A stretch of DNA of 64,000 nucleotides from Siphonodentalium dalli (Eukaryota; Mollusca; Scaphopoda; Gadilida; Siphonodentaliidae): positions 70,099,980 to 70,163,979 of the forward strand of contig CP136063.1 of assembly GCA_032622095.1 (NCBI GenBank), written 5' to 3'. Below the pieces are notes generated by a model that worked only from the letters and a program-made list of their open reading frames with translations, was not told where the DNA came from and made no database searches. The position numbers and the translations under genes are program-made. This document shows positions 36,908 to 49,195 of the stretch, piece by piece (position 1 is the first letter of the stretch; each line of letters opens with the position of its first letter).

Positions 36908-38767
36908 GGCCGGATTCGTCATCTCCGGGTTAAACCTCCGATTTTAAACCTGGTTTAAACCTACATTGGCGGTCCAGCCAAACCGGGTCTAAGGGGGCGT
37001 TTTTGTCTTTCAGTGGCCAGCTAATTGAAAACTCGATTCGGTGATATGATTATGCAATCAAACAACCCTCTTACCAATCGGACCAAAAGATAGGCCGATA
37101 TAATGGTTATTGCCAAGTCATAAATTATCGTGACCGCGTGCACGCTCAATGGATTTGTTCATTGAGAAACAAGTATCGCTCATTGACTATTAATCCGATC
37201 TCATTCTATGTTTAAATCAATTTAACAAAGGGCATGTTTCTCAACACGAGTTTCACGCTCTGTTCATCACTTTGTTTGTGATAGATATCTGCAAGATGCT
37301 TCACCCGCATAGACAAAATTTGGTGTATTTACATGTATATCTGTATATATTAAAGGGTATAGGAGATGTCTATCTGTATGTCCGTTTGTCTGTTCGCAAC
37401 TGTTCTCCAATACCCCTGGACCGATTTCAATTAATCTAGGTGTGGTGATTGACCGCAATTCATGTGGTGATTCGTTAGGTTTTAAAAGTTTTGATTTAAA
37501 AATAAGTAAAATATAATTTAAAAAAATGAAAACATTGTGTTAAATTGAGTAAGGAGTTGATTCTAAAAAGAAACAAAATTATTAACAGTTGTTTGTTTTA
37601 AATTTAATTAATTTTTTTTAAATTAAAACGTTCAAATGATCAAAATGTGCGCAAAGCCCCTCTGGCGCTGAATAAAGTCTCCATAATCGAGTCAATCCTG
37701 GACCAAGAGGCCAGTCAAGTAAATGCAATTTGCTTATGAGTGCACACCATAAGCGGCATCTGAACTGTTGGAAGTGGGCAACAATGCAGAGGGACAGCTT
37801 TTAATAAAGAAATATATTACATGCGTTGATTTTTGTTCAATGTCATACATTTCCCGTTATGCAGAAAATCAAAAAGGTTCCTAGGTTTTGAACTGGTAGA
37901 ATATTATAGGAATTTATGGGCGTAGCCAGAGTAGAGCTTTGTAGCATTATCTACATCAAAATAAGTTATCAAATTTTATTTATATAGCAATATAAGTTTA
38001 GGATTGAAAACTATGTGTATAGCATATCTGGTCATGCAGTAGCATCGTTTTTGGTGTCAAAATTAAATCGTTGAACCCTTCAAATGAATTCGTAGAAAAC
38101 ACCAGTATTTGTGATTGCCACAAGCCCAAAAAAAATCTACAAGATAGTTGTAAAAATCATTTAGTTAGGAACATATCTGAGCAAAGCTCGCGTGCAAATG
38201 AATCAACTGTGACATGATAACACCAGTCGGCAGTCGCCACTTAGACACGCCCTCGCTCGAGATTATTTACAGCTCCACCCTTTGACTGATTGTTTGACAA
38301 TTCTAAACCGCGATGAAGAAAAGACGGATTCGTCATCTCAAGTTTAGCCTCGATAAAGCTGGTTTAGCTAGGCCGCCGAATTAGATGGTTTAGTTGCCGG
38401 TTTAAGCTTATAAAACGCAAAAACAATTTTGAAATTGACAAAAACTTATCCCCATACGCTTTATATGTGTGACTGCTTCTCGCTTATATATTTCCAATCA
38501 AAATATGACCGCTGTCGTAATTATTGATTTTCGCAATCAATAAAACGAGGCGGTCCGCATTAGGAAAGTACGTTTAATTATCTCGACGATACAGAGACAC
38601 TGCTGCTAAACCACTGGTCTGGCTGGACCAGGTTTAAACCAGAGATGACGAATGCGTCACTTAGACCTGAGGTATCGGGTTTAAACCACGGATTTTGCTG
38701 ACTCATGGCGGTTTAAACCTAGCTGTTTACGTAGACCAGGTTTAAACCTGATATGACGAATCCGGCC
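36908..38767 (+). mobile_element. 1.86-kb inverted-repeat element T1, copy 1
   Basis: It starts GGCCGGATTCGTCATCTC and ends GACGAATCCGGCC, with TTTAAACC palindromes clustered near both ends. It is flanked by CAC on both sides, a possible 3-bp target duplication. A second copy in inverse orientation (45319-47078) is similar along most of its length. An internal copy of the end sequence (GACGGATTCGTCATCTCAAG, near 38320) suggests a composite origin. No transposase frame is seen, so the copy is non-autonomous or decayed. Confidence 0.75.
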
Positions 38768-38817
38768 CACATGTCTTGTGATGAGTAATCAAATATAATA
38801 TTGTATTAGCCATAGTT

Positions 38818-38945
38818 CATTACTTGAAGTTTTCATGGACACTATTATTAGGCACCTCACCTCTTTGTACACATGGTTTCATTACTGTAAGTTTTCTCAT
38901 ACATTTTATTAGGCACCTCACCCCAGTGGGCATATGGTCTCATTA
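38818..38945. repeat. 60-bp tandem repeat, two copies
   Basis: CATTACTNNAAGTTTTC and ATTAGGCACCTCACC recur 60 bp apart, with a third CATTACTGG at the end. Confidence 0.7.
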
Positions 38946-39339
38946 CTGGAATATACCTCAGCAGCAGTGCACTTACCGAATCGTAACAACTACGGCTTGC
39001 CACTGAAGGTTTCTCATTCACCACTCCAGCCTCTAAATTCGCACAGGAAATCTACTAATCGGATTAACTATACCCCGATACTTCGCAATATAACCTGCCA
39101 TACTGAGACATACTTTATCAGCAATGCCTGTTAGCTATTATATTATAAAATGTGTTCATGCAATACAATCTTCAAGTGTGGACCAGCCATTGTTCACACC
39201 TAAATATCGAAAGCAATTAACGCGGTCATTAATATTACACACTGAACAATGAGACATCCGCGAAGTTACATTGGCGAATACATACATCCTGCAAAAAGCC
39301 TAAACGGTACGCACATACCGATAACGTATTTAACGGAAT
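38946..39339. other. Intergenic, no gene seen
   Basis: No supported feature; short open frames lack recognisable motifs. Confidence 0.4.
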
Positions 39340-39402
39340 GGGCGGCGTTCGTTGCTGAAATATTCACATTTGTTCAAATCGCCATCAACAGAAGGAATAT
39401 TA

Positions 39403-42400
39403 TAGTAGGGCGGCTAAGCGTAAAATCGTTCACTTGGTGATACAAGCATGAAATTTGGCACGAATGATCAGTATGGGCCACTAAACAATATTGTTCGACA
39501 AACCACGCGAAAATCCAAGATGGCCGCCATTTTTAAGATGGCCGCCATTTTCAGCTACTCAGTTTTCAAATTTTGAAAAGTTAACGGATTTTATCGATGT
39601 ATCACTCAAACAAGAGATCGTATGTCATTTCTAAAGGTTGAATTGAAATGAAAACACAACCTGAGTATATTAAAACAATATATTGTAACAAATTAGCTGT
39701 TTCGTTTCAAAAGTTTTGCATTTTTATATCAATTAACTTTAAAAAAAATTCAATTTCAAACAATTTAACCTCACACTATTTATGATGTTGGTACTGGGAT
39801 AGCTACACACATTCATTACTATCAGTTCTTAGAGTCTTTTAAACTTGGCAGCAACAACTGCATAAAGTGGTGCATGGAAGCCCAATATGGTAGCATGTAC
39901 ATCACCCACTATACGCCTTCTTGCAGCCGCATTTGGTCAACTGACTGCAAGATTTGGCAATTGGTGGAAGCTCCGTCCAAAATTGTTCCCAGTGACTGCC
40001 ATTTTCTGCCCATACCCAATATGCAGGACTCGGATAAGCTGGTTTACGTGCCAATGATTGTCCCCATATATGCCCTGCCTCGTATGCGGCTCGCTTGACA
40101 TGCTGCAACAGCGCAGACCTTGTAGGTGGAATAGCATTGTACGGTCTGTTTCCGTGCAAACACAGTCTAGTCTTGCTTCATTAATGTCATTGGGTGTATT
40201 TGAACAGTCGTACATTATTATAACGAATCTCTCGATTACTGCAATGTCATTTTATGTGATGGACACTCGAGAATTGCCAAGACTGGAGAAAATTGATAAA
40301 GCTTCTGGAAATTCCATATATTCCATGCCTGCCATGCAGACTGTTTTCCTTTCCCGCGAATTGCAGATACCACATCGCATCTACTAATTGCATGGAAAAA
40401 GATAATTCCATAACATTTTGTTGTACCTTGATGAAACAATCTCATGAATTTGAATCTCTCTGAATGTCTTTCTATGACCGAATGCTTTCAAACTTGAGTA
40501 TACAATTACAGCTATAATCACTATATCCGTATCGGTGGCTTGGATTATGATGCTGTTGTGTTGGTTGATAACTGCGTGTTTTGCATCCACAAATATCCGT
40601 GTATCGGCCTCTTCATGTGTACATGGTGCAAGAATATACAAATCAAGTTCACGGTTACTTTGTACATGTTCACCTTTGGTAACAACAATGCCATTATCCG
40701 TATTAACAGTTATGATCTTGTCAGCAAGGAAGTGAAATACTAGTAGCTATGTTTTGTTGTTGTAATCGCGAAGACAGCTATGCCAGTCTGCTAGAGTTTT
40801 GCTAGATCCTGATTCCTTTTCCGCGCTTTGACCTAGTTTCCTGTTTGTGGCTACCTGTCTTGTACACGTCAAACACGATGTCAGTTCTCTTATATTTATG
40901 ACACTATTAGGTTTAAGAACATTTATTATGTCAGAACCATCTATTATCATGTGCAAAATGGTCATAAATGTCACATTATCTTGTCTGATAATAATTAAAC
41001 AACCGAGAGAATAAGAGTTGACAATCATCTTTCGTACTTGTTTCTTTGATTTGATTTCAGCTGGAGAAGACCGAAAAATTTAAATATAATTTCTTTTGAT
41101 TAGATCATAGAAAGTACATTTATTTTGGTTTCCCATTCCTTTTATGAAATAACGCAGACTATTCATTGCCTTTCTTATAGACAACCTGAATCAGTTCAGC
41201 ATTAACTGGGTCTACAATGTATCTGGTGTCCAATGCCAAGAGGTCTGTGGAGTGATCAGAAAACGGATTTCCCATTTCTTGTGTCACGTCTGTGAGGTTA
41301 TTCACATTATTGAAAAATGTTTTTTGATATGCAATTGTCTCCTCGTGATGCTTGGTTTCTTATGTGATATCCTTTGTACAAGCAATATTATCATAATCAG
41401 AAATAAGGCAACATAATTCTGGACTAGCGACCGTCCATCTATTGAGTGTGCTTCATCCTCAGTTATCCCAATTACTCCTCCACCCCTTTCATGACTGCGT
41501 TGTGCTGTTCATGGGTCTGATCTATTGCCATACTTGAGAAGTTTCTTTCAGTCTTGTGTACAACGAAGTTCCCTCTGTGAAATTCATTTGCTATTCTGGG
41601 ATGTTTCTTCTCTATTGTCATCATGTCTCTGAGGTGAATAGGTAGCAGTAAAATTGTCAATTCAATGTCAAGCACCAAACTCCAGAACTGGAACTGTGGA
41701 CATTTACTTTTACACCAGTCTTTGGAATTTGAGTGCCTACTATCAACATCGGATAAATCCCGACTGCAGTATTCTGAGTGTGCAAATTTCATGAGTTTGA
41801 ACAGACTACATGCTGTTATCTGATGTGCATGTTCGGTTTTTGTAATACGTGAAGCTTCGATGAATGAATCCGCTGTGCCTGGGCTTGCTATACCTGCTTC
41901 TACGAGAGCACTCATCCAGTCGCTATCCAGAAGCACTGAATCAACCATATTAGAGCATCCAATTCCAGATGTAACCCTCCAAGCATAACAACATATTTGT
42001 CCTCATCATATAAGTATGGCCACTGCCACTGTATCTGCTTAGCCAATGCATACAGAGGCTGGTCTGCAGTAATGACCGGTGTCTGCTCTGAGTTTAGAAG
42101 TTGAACCGATTCATTAATTTTGCGCATGCAATGTTTTCTCGTGGTTAAAAAGTGAGCCTGATCACGCAACAGAGGTAACATTGAGGTTATTGCTACATCA
42201 AACTGATGACCTTGTCCCGTGTAAAGATGCTGTGCTGGTAGTTGATGTATGGTTGTGGTCAATATTGTCCAAAGCAGATGTGGTGAACAATCCTTTTCTC
42301 AATAGAGGTGGACACACAACTCCATCTGTTTGATACTGTTTAACAACAACCTCTAACAACAACCTCTCCAAGCTGGTTTGAGTTGTCCATGACACGATCA

Positions 42401-43586
42401 TAAGATATACTCAGTCAGTTTTCATAGAACATGTAAAATCAGGCTTCGTTTCCTTGTTTTTTTCGTACAAAGTGATGCCAGTGTATATAGGGATTGGTGT
42501 TTCACAATCTTGACAGTGGGGATGATAAAAGGCTCTGTCCTTATATCTAGATGAGAAACAGTTGATCTGTAATAACTGCGCGATTGCTAAATCAGACTTT
42601 GTTGCACCATGTGTAAGCTGTGACTTGATGTCAGCACCATGCTCGATCATACATACAAATTGCAGAAGACTTTGTGGTACAGAGCATTGTATACATCCTT
42701 GTTCAAACTTGTTGTCAAATTTGGTATGATGTTCAAGCATATGTTTACGAATGATTTCTGCTGCTCCAGCAATTTGTAGCGCTTAATTATGTTTACAAGC
42801 TTGGGACAGTACAGAACTAACTAATATAAGCACATCGTGACCATGTTTGTGCTTCTCCTTCAGAGAAATTTGTCATCTGCTTAATAAAATAATCAATACA
42901 TTATGGTAGACCGATTTGTACAAAATATGGAATGACATGTCAACAGTATTTAATGACTTCAAATATGAAATGCATACAATTGATTACGCTATTAATATTA
43001 GCAATTGTGTTGTCAATAATATCAACACCAAGCATAACTTAAACATTTTAACTCACACTATACCAACTTGCACATGTATGTTAACAGCCTATTTACACAT
43101 ATAATTTAACAACATTCAATAACTCCAGAAGAGAAGTACCAAAGAAATCGCCTTAAACTAAGTATCTATGTTATACCCCGTATAGACCTATCCAATAGTT
43201 GCAGTTGCTGAAAAAGTAGTCATCTAGATATTTTTTGAAGAATTTTTAAGAAACAAACCTGTAAAAATATGAAAATAATCAATAAATTCCGAAAAATAAT
43301 AATATTTTTGCATACTTATGATAACGCAACCTTTAAAGGGATGATTTACTTATATATCGTAACAAAGAAAGAACCGAAAAGTGGTTAGTGTATCTTATAT
43401 ACTGGGTAGAAGTTCAATGTGGCGGCCATTTTGAAAAATGGCGGCCATCTTGAATCCGGTGGCCATTTTGATTGGTTTGTCGAGCAATTTGTTTTAGTAA
43501 TATATATTGATAATGCATACCAAGTTTCATGCTTGTATCACCAACTGAACGATTTTACCATAATTTTACACTTAGCCGCCCTACTA
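39403..43586 (-). mobile_element. 4,184-bp TIR DNA transposon with TTA target duplication
   Basis: The termini start TAGTAGGGCGGCTAAG on both strands, and the terminal inverted repeats extend about 150 bp with one ~13-bp indel. TTA flanks it at 39400-39402 and 43587-43589; the empty-site paralogue at about 35612-35626 has a single TTA, which proves the borders. Each terminal repeat carries two AAGATGGCCGCC-type blocks. The interior holds one decayed gene on the minus strand (39840-42783). The 3-bp TTA duplication suits PIF/Harbinger or a related group, but no Harbinger DDE protein is visible. Confidence 0.85.
39840..42783 (-). pseudogene. Decayed gene of an uncharacterised multi-copy invertebrate family, PIN/XPG-like?
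   Basis: About 950 codons are spread over several frames with stops. Family blocks I recognise, in order, are IQCSVPQSLLQF; LRKGLFTTSALDNIDHN with an SLHGT follow-up; VMLGGLHLELDAL; MSALVEAGIASPGTADSFI; TEHAHQITACSLF; MAIDQTHEQHNAVMKGVEE; GNPFSDHSTDLLALDTRYIV; APCTHEEADTRIF; ATDTDIVIIAV; LFHAISRCDVVS; and a tail with YWVWAENGSHWEQFW and KCGCKK. The pairing of EEAD (40611-40600) with DTD 24 residues later resembles the acidic motifs of PIN/XPG-type nucleases; this is an inference. The family is abundant and poorly annotated in molluscs and cnidarians. It is the only gene in the 4.2-kb transposon. Confidence 0.75.
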
Positions 43587-44032
43587 TTAAAATATATATA
43601 GTTTTGTTCATATGCCGAACATAATCAGTGCGTAAATAGCATATTGTCGTCAAGACGTACGATGTTGTACGTAAACAAGAGCATGCTCGTGTTACAGAAG
43701 TTGGGCTTCTGTTTACATAACACAGCGAAATTCCATTGGTTAATCACACACAAATGATATAAACGCTCTTTATTATTTCCATATCAGGAAAACAGTAACA
43801 AAAACGCTCTTTATGTTTACCATATCCGGATCTGAACAAAAGACAAGTAACGTAAAGTGTTTTGCTTTTGTTTGCATAACAAAGGAAACAAATTGACAAT
43901 AACATATTGTTTATGCCATATTTCTGATTGGTATAAGAACAAAGTCTGTCTATATTTTACTATTCTTTCTGTTTATGGCGGTTTTTGACGGTGGTGAATA
44001 TTTTAACAGCATACCCACCGCCAACACCGCCC

Positions 44033-44239
44033 GTATCTTTAATCAAAGTTATCCGATAACTCATATGACATCGCCAAATCAGCCTCGCGTTATATTAGAG
44101 GGCGTAATAATGTCATATGTATCACCAAACAGGCCTGACTAGCTGATTGGTTGAGTCAGGTCACCTCACCACTCACCACCCGGCTTGAAGCGATATTGGC
44201 AGCCTGTTCTCTCGGAAATAGGCTTATATATAACTTATT
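44033..44239. other. Spacer, no gene seen
   Basis: A short unique stretch; nothing recognisable. Confidence 0.3.
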
Positions 44240-44475
44240 CAAAAGTTTACCCGAAGATCCGTATGGAGGTTGGTGACGATGGGATGGGGGATGTAGCCTG
44301 TAGGTTGTGCCGAAGGTTTTTGTCATGCAAAGAGTAACATCCAAGATGGCCGCTGGCAGCCATGTGTTTCAACGAATTTCGGAAAAAAAGATGGCTCCCA
44401 TCTAGAGGTCACCATGAAGATGCATATGAAGTTTAGTGATGCTCGGATGAGGGATGCAGCCTGTAGGGTAGGCAC
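44240..44475. repeat. Two units of the 33.7-kb tandem repeat family
   Basis: It shares ACCCGAAGATCCGTATGGAG, GTCATGCAAAGAGTAACATC, CAAGATGGCCGCTGGCAGCC and CTCCCATCTAGAGGTCACC with 33735-34700. The minus-strand open frame 44156-44344 crosses it and is not a gene. Confidence 0.75.
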
Positions 44476-45318
44476 ATATATAACTTATTAAAACACACGA
44501 ATTAAGCCCATATAGTGATTATATTAATCTGAATTAAGCTCTATGTGAACCTGAATGGGACACGATCAAAACAGTCGTATACGAGCTTATTGTTATTCGA
44601 AATAAGCTCATATGGGCGCTATTTAATCTATGTACTTTTCTCATCGACACGACGTACCAGATGAACGCTCTTTATAGTGTGTTTTTACTGCGGTGCGCGC
44701 CATTCGTCGAACTAACCGATATAGGTAATACATGAGCTGATTTCAGAATCAAATAAGTTCCACAGGAACCTATCTGAATATTTAGGTCCCATGTTAACCT
44801 TTTTACGAGGATATATTGATAATGGACCGAACTGAACCATGAGCTGTAGCAAAGTCGTGACCGTCGGTCGTTCATTATCTCCGACACCACCACTCACGGG
44901 ACACATCAAACGACAAACATCGTGTCACATTAGGGGAGTCTTACCAATTGCAGTGAGGCGGAAGACATATTCTATGCCGATCCCACACCGGAGAATTACA
45001 GATATATGTCACGATACTTGAATGAGGTGGTAATCCAGATGCATTATTTAAACAGTGTATAATTCCCACACTCCTATGCTGATCTTCCAAATCCAATTAT
45101 TTTTATATGAGAATGTTTGATAAAACCCTTGTTGTACTAAATGGATTCTCCCACTCAGTTAAATAAGTATAAATTGGACCGGCCTATTATTAATTTGGAT
45201 GTGTGTTCAGGTAATAAAAGCAGACGACAAACAGAAAAACAAATAGTACAATATCAGAGAATGATTCATATTATTTGGAGATAAGTTTACAGATAATAAG
45301 TTCAAGAAACGACATGGT
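44476..45318. other. Intergenic, no gene seen
   Basis: Overlapping open frames on both strands near 44670-45021 have no recognisable motif. No repeat unit is clear. Confidence 0.4.
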
Positions 45319-47078
45319 GGCCGGATTCGTCATCTCAGGTTTAACCCTTTTAGTGCCAGGGACCGATCTCATCGGCCCTAATTTACGGTCTTTTTTTTAA
45401 GAGTGAGTCAGCCGTGAGTCAGCAAAATCCATGGTTTAAACACGAGACCGCAGGTCTAAGTGACACATTCGTCATCTCTGGTTTAAACCTGGTCCAGCCA
45501 GACCAGTGGTTTAGTAGTAGTGTCTCTGTATCGTCGAGATAATTAATCGTACTTTCCTAATGCGGACCGCCTCGTTTTATTGATGGCGAAAATCAATAAT
45601 TACGTCAGCGAGCATATTTTGATTGGAAATTTATAAGCGAGAAGCCCTCACACGTATAAAGCGTGTTTGGATACGTTTTTGTCAATTTCGTTACTTTTTT
45701 TGGGCGTTTTATAAGCTTAAACCGGCAACTAAACCGTCTAATTCGGCGGTCCATCTAAACAAGTTTTACCGAGGATAAACTTGAGATGACGAATCCGTCT
45801 TTTCTTCATCGCGGTTTAGAATTGTCAAACAATTAGTCAACGGTGGAGCTGTAAATAATCTCGAGTGAGGGCGTGTCTAAGTGGCGGCTGCCGACTGGTG
45901 TCATCATGTCACAGTTTATTCATTCGCACGCGAGCTTTGCTCAGATATGGACATGTTCCTTCAATATGATTTTTACAACTATCTTGTGGTTTTTTGTTTG
46001 GCCTATGGCAATCACAAATACTGGTGTTTTCTACGAATTCATTCGAAGGGTTCAACGTTTTAATTTTGACACCAAAACGATGCTACTACATGACCAGTTA
46101 TGATATACACACAGTTTTCATGTCTAAACGTATATTTCTATATGTGTCAAATTTGATAACTTATTTTTATGTAGATCATGCCACAAGCTCTACTCTGGCT
46201 ACTCCCGTAAATTCCCATAATAATCCACCAGTTCAAAACCTGGGAACTTTTTGATTTTCTGCATGACGGGAAATTTATGACATTGAAAAAAAGCTACGCA
46301 TGTAATATATTTCTTGGTGGCCCACTTCCAACAGTTCACATGCCGCTTCTTTTGTGCACTCATAAGCAAATTGCCTTTACTTGACTGACTTTTTGGTCCG
46401 GGTTTGGTCCAGGTTTTGGTCCAGGTTTATGGAGCCTTTATTCAACATTAGAGGGGCCTGCGGCCCCTTTGTGCGATAGAAGCCTGCGACACCTTTGCGC
46501 ACATTTCGATCATTTGAACATTTTAATTTAAAAACAAATTTAATTAAATTTAAAACAAACAAATTTTTAATTAAATTTAAGAACACAATTTTTAATTTTT
46601 TTTTAAATTAAATTATTTTTATTTTTAAATATTTTTTTTTTAAATTTAACGCCGTTATGCCATCCGAGTCACCACACCTAATTTGATTGAAATCGGTCCA
46701 GGGGTATTGGAGAACAGTTTCCAACAGCCAACCGGACATGCGCATAGACAGCTCTATACTCTTTAATATATACAGGTATACATGTAAATACACCAAATTT
46801 TGTGTTTGCGGTTAAAGCATCTTGCAGAAATCTATCACAAACAAAGTAATGAACAGCGCGTGAAAATCGCGATAATTTATGACGTGTCAATAACCATTAT
46901 ATCGGGCTGTCTTTTGTTGTGATTGGTAAGATAGTAGTTTAACTGCAGTCTCATATCATCGAATCGAGTTGCTAATTAGCTTGCAACTGAACGACAAAAA
47001 CGCCCCCTTAGACCCGGTTTGGCTTGACCGCCAATGTAGGTTTAAACCAGGTTTAAACCGGAGATGACGAATCCGGCC
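45319..47078 (-). mobile_element. Inverted-repeat element T1, copy 2
   Basis: The same ends as 36908-38767 (GGCCGGATTCGTCATCTC and GACGAATCCGGCC), with the interior in opposite orientation. Matching blocks include the segment around ACCGCCAATGTAGGTTTAAA, the one around GGTCCAGGGGTATTGGAGAA, and CAAAACCTGGGAACTTTTTG. There is no clear target duplication. A T/A-rich low-complexity stretch (about 46520-46640) sits in the middle. Open frames at 45873-46254 are not preserved in copy 1 and are rejected as genes. Confidence 0.72.
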
Positions 47079-47979
47079 AATATGTTTGTTGCACTTTTTA
47101 GCTGATCATTTCTCAAGGGAACCACTTGTCAATGAGTATTTAGTATAGACAGGGTTAAGACATGTTATTAGTTACAAAATATTGTGGTATTTTTGCCAAA
47201 CGCAACCAAGAATAGGTCAACGGGCGTAATAATTCTCGCCTCAGGGACGTGGCTAGAGGGTCTCCGTTGGGGTGGGAGTGCCAACTTTGGGAAATTCCAA
47301 CTGCACCCCCTTGAATCCGACCAAACACAAGTTTTGCATAATTCCATTTGCACCCCCCCATTGCATCTCAGTGCTCAGGCCCAATAACCTATATATTCAC
47401 AAACCATGCTTCTATATACCGTTATGAGAACATTCAGATATTTATTTGAACCTGAAAATTGCATAAATCCTAAATAAAAATGCAAATATTGGTCCAAAAT
47501 AATACCCCCCCCAATAAATAGTTTGAAAATCAAACCACAAGAACATTTTCAACCTATTGTTGGTGTGAAATTTCCAACTAATGTTGTGTCAGGTATTACA
47601 TTTCCAACTGTTGGAAATTTTGACCAAAGTTGGGGGGGGGGGGGACACCCCCACAAAACCCACCTGTCTCTGCCTCGCATGTATGGTTCACTTGTTTTTA
47701 TAATGGTAAGTTTTACCCCATGTCTTCTTTTACTTTCATGGTGAACCCATTTAACGCAATGTATTGAAATTTGAACCGTGTATGGATGTTTCCACCGTTT
47801 CCGCCTGGCAAACCACCATTATGTTCTCTTCCTCGTAGAGAAGAAAAGAAAAGTAATACTTACTCATTTTAGTAATAAATAATCAATGATGACATGAGCT
47901 GGTGATAGCACGTCGTGTCGTTTTGCGTGTAGTCATGCGATTAAGTACATTGAGTGACAATGCATTCGCCCCATACTAA
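47079..47979. other. Intergenic, no gene seen
   Basis: It contains repeated TTTCCAACTNNTGTTG phrases (47570-47620) and a 13-base G run near 47632. Open frames overlap on both strands around 47155-47387 without recognisable motifs. Confidence 0.4.
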
Positions 47980-48584
47980 CACGCTGGTCATCCGTGTAAC
48001 GAGGACCCGGATAAGTAACGACGGACGCGACTTCCATGTGAAGAAATTGTCTCGGGCTGGTCAAGAAAAACGGTGAGTAAATGCCTTTAAAATTAATCTA
48101 CCTATGTGTTAGTGTGCGTAGTGTTTTGGGACAATATTAGTCTAAATCGGTGAGTGCTAAATTGATGTCAACGTGTCCACAATTAATGTATAAAGAGGAA
48201 AGTTATTACAAAATCCTGAAATTGCACGGAAATTGACCCAATATATAATGTTATCACGTGCAAATCTGAACAATTCATGACGTTCAGGTATCGCCGGGAT
48301 CCCTGTCATTGAAATATAAGCAACACAACCACCGCCAAGCAACCAGTTTCCAGCAATTCTAATATTTAGCATTATCAACGAGTAACGGGGACCCGTTATC
48401 CTGTAACGTTGGACGCGCTTTAGAAATCACATTGAGTAACCGCGGACGCGAATATTCCGACAAACAATTTATTTAGAAACATAAATGTTTTGAATGTATA
48501 AGGAATCACATGTTTATGTGTTTTACCATTATTTGTCGCATTGTTAACCATCTGTTTCGCAGCAAATTTTAAACAGACGAAACG

Positions 48585-48941
48585 TTGTCAGGAGACTTGG
48601 GTGCTTCCTCTCACCATTATTCTGTTTCTCGTTGCACAACTAAGAGTGTATATGAATGTTTTCTATCGATAGACACGTGGCTGGGTGGATTTCGGACCCT
48701 AGCCGTCGGCGAGATATTATCACTCAAGCTAATATGGGACCCTGATGCAAATTACACGTATGTGGAGATCACTAACCCATGCCAGCAGGCATGTTGTGAT
48801 ACTGAAACAGTAAATTTGTTGTTGAACATTTCAGGCCTTACAGAATGTCCAAACCATATAAGACTTGTTAAGTTATCGATTTATTATAACCAGTGTGAGA
48901 TTTGTGATATTAGATTGAAAATTCCAAGGGGTCGCAAATGA
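48585..48941 (+). CDS. Hypothetical open frame inside the 9.7-kb element
   Basis: A 118-codon frame with a plausible protein composition and a Cys cluster (NPCQQACCDTETV, NQCEICDIRL) near its end; the family is not recognised. It is followed immediately by what looks like a 3' splice region (CTAAC, pyrimidine tract, TTCTACAG at about 48977), so it may be an exon whose donor lies near its end (a GTGAGA occurs near 48896). I did not find an upstream exon. It may be the remaining cargo or transposase fragment of the element. Confidence 0.35.
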   Translation: MSGDLGASSHHYSVSRCTTKSVYECFLSIDTWLGGFRTLAVGEILSLKLIWDPDANYTYVEITNPCQQACCDTETVNLLLNISGLTECPNHIRLVKLSIYYNQCEICDIRLKIPRGRK

Positions 48942-48978
48942 AATACAGTCTAACGCTTGCATTCTCTTATTCTACAGG

Positions 48979-49195
48979 AATAGACGAGATAACAGCTACC
49001 CCATTCCGATGTTACACCTGCAAACTGACATTCACCACTTTGGCTGACACGGTTGACCATGCCACCGCATCACACCCGAACACGGAACTCAATCTCAACA
49101 ATAAAACAGGAAAGTTTGTATATAACAAAAATAAGCCACCCAGGAATAATTCCATCGGACAACAGCAAAGAAATAATATTATCCAGCGACAATAA
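48979..49195 (+). CDS. Possible exon with a C2H2 zinc finger
   Basis: Starting just after the ACAG acceptor-like site, the frame contains FRCYTCKLTF with C-x2-C-x12-H-x4-H spacing (about 49010-49075), a classical C2H2 finger. An Asn/Gln-rich tail and a stop at about 49193 follow. Sequence from 49260 to 49480 stays codon-like (runs of Asn, Thr and Ser) in another frame, so the gene may be frameshifted and longer. A similar finger occurs at 63406-63651 on the minus strand. DNA binding is inferred from the motif only. Confidence 0.4.

Larger units (their letters stand above)
39340..44032. mobile_element. Inverted-repeat element R1, copy 2, split by the 4.2-kb transposon
   Basis: The left part 39340-39402 and right part 43587-44032 together match copy 1 (35564-36586 without its LINE). 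At the split copy 1 reads GGAATATTAAAATATATA, an empty site. The element ends in CCAACACCGCCC, complementary to its start GGGCGGCG. Confidence 0.75.

Noticed and set aside
45873-46254. Three overlapping open frames in element T1 copy 2
   Set aside because: They are not preserved in copy 1, and three frames open at once indicates chance.
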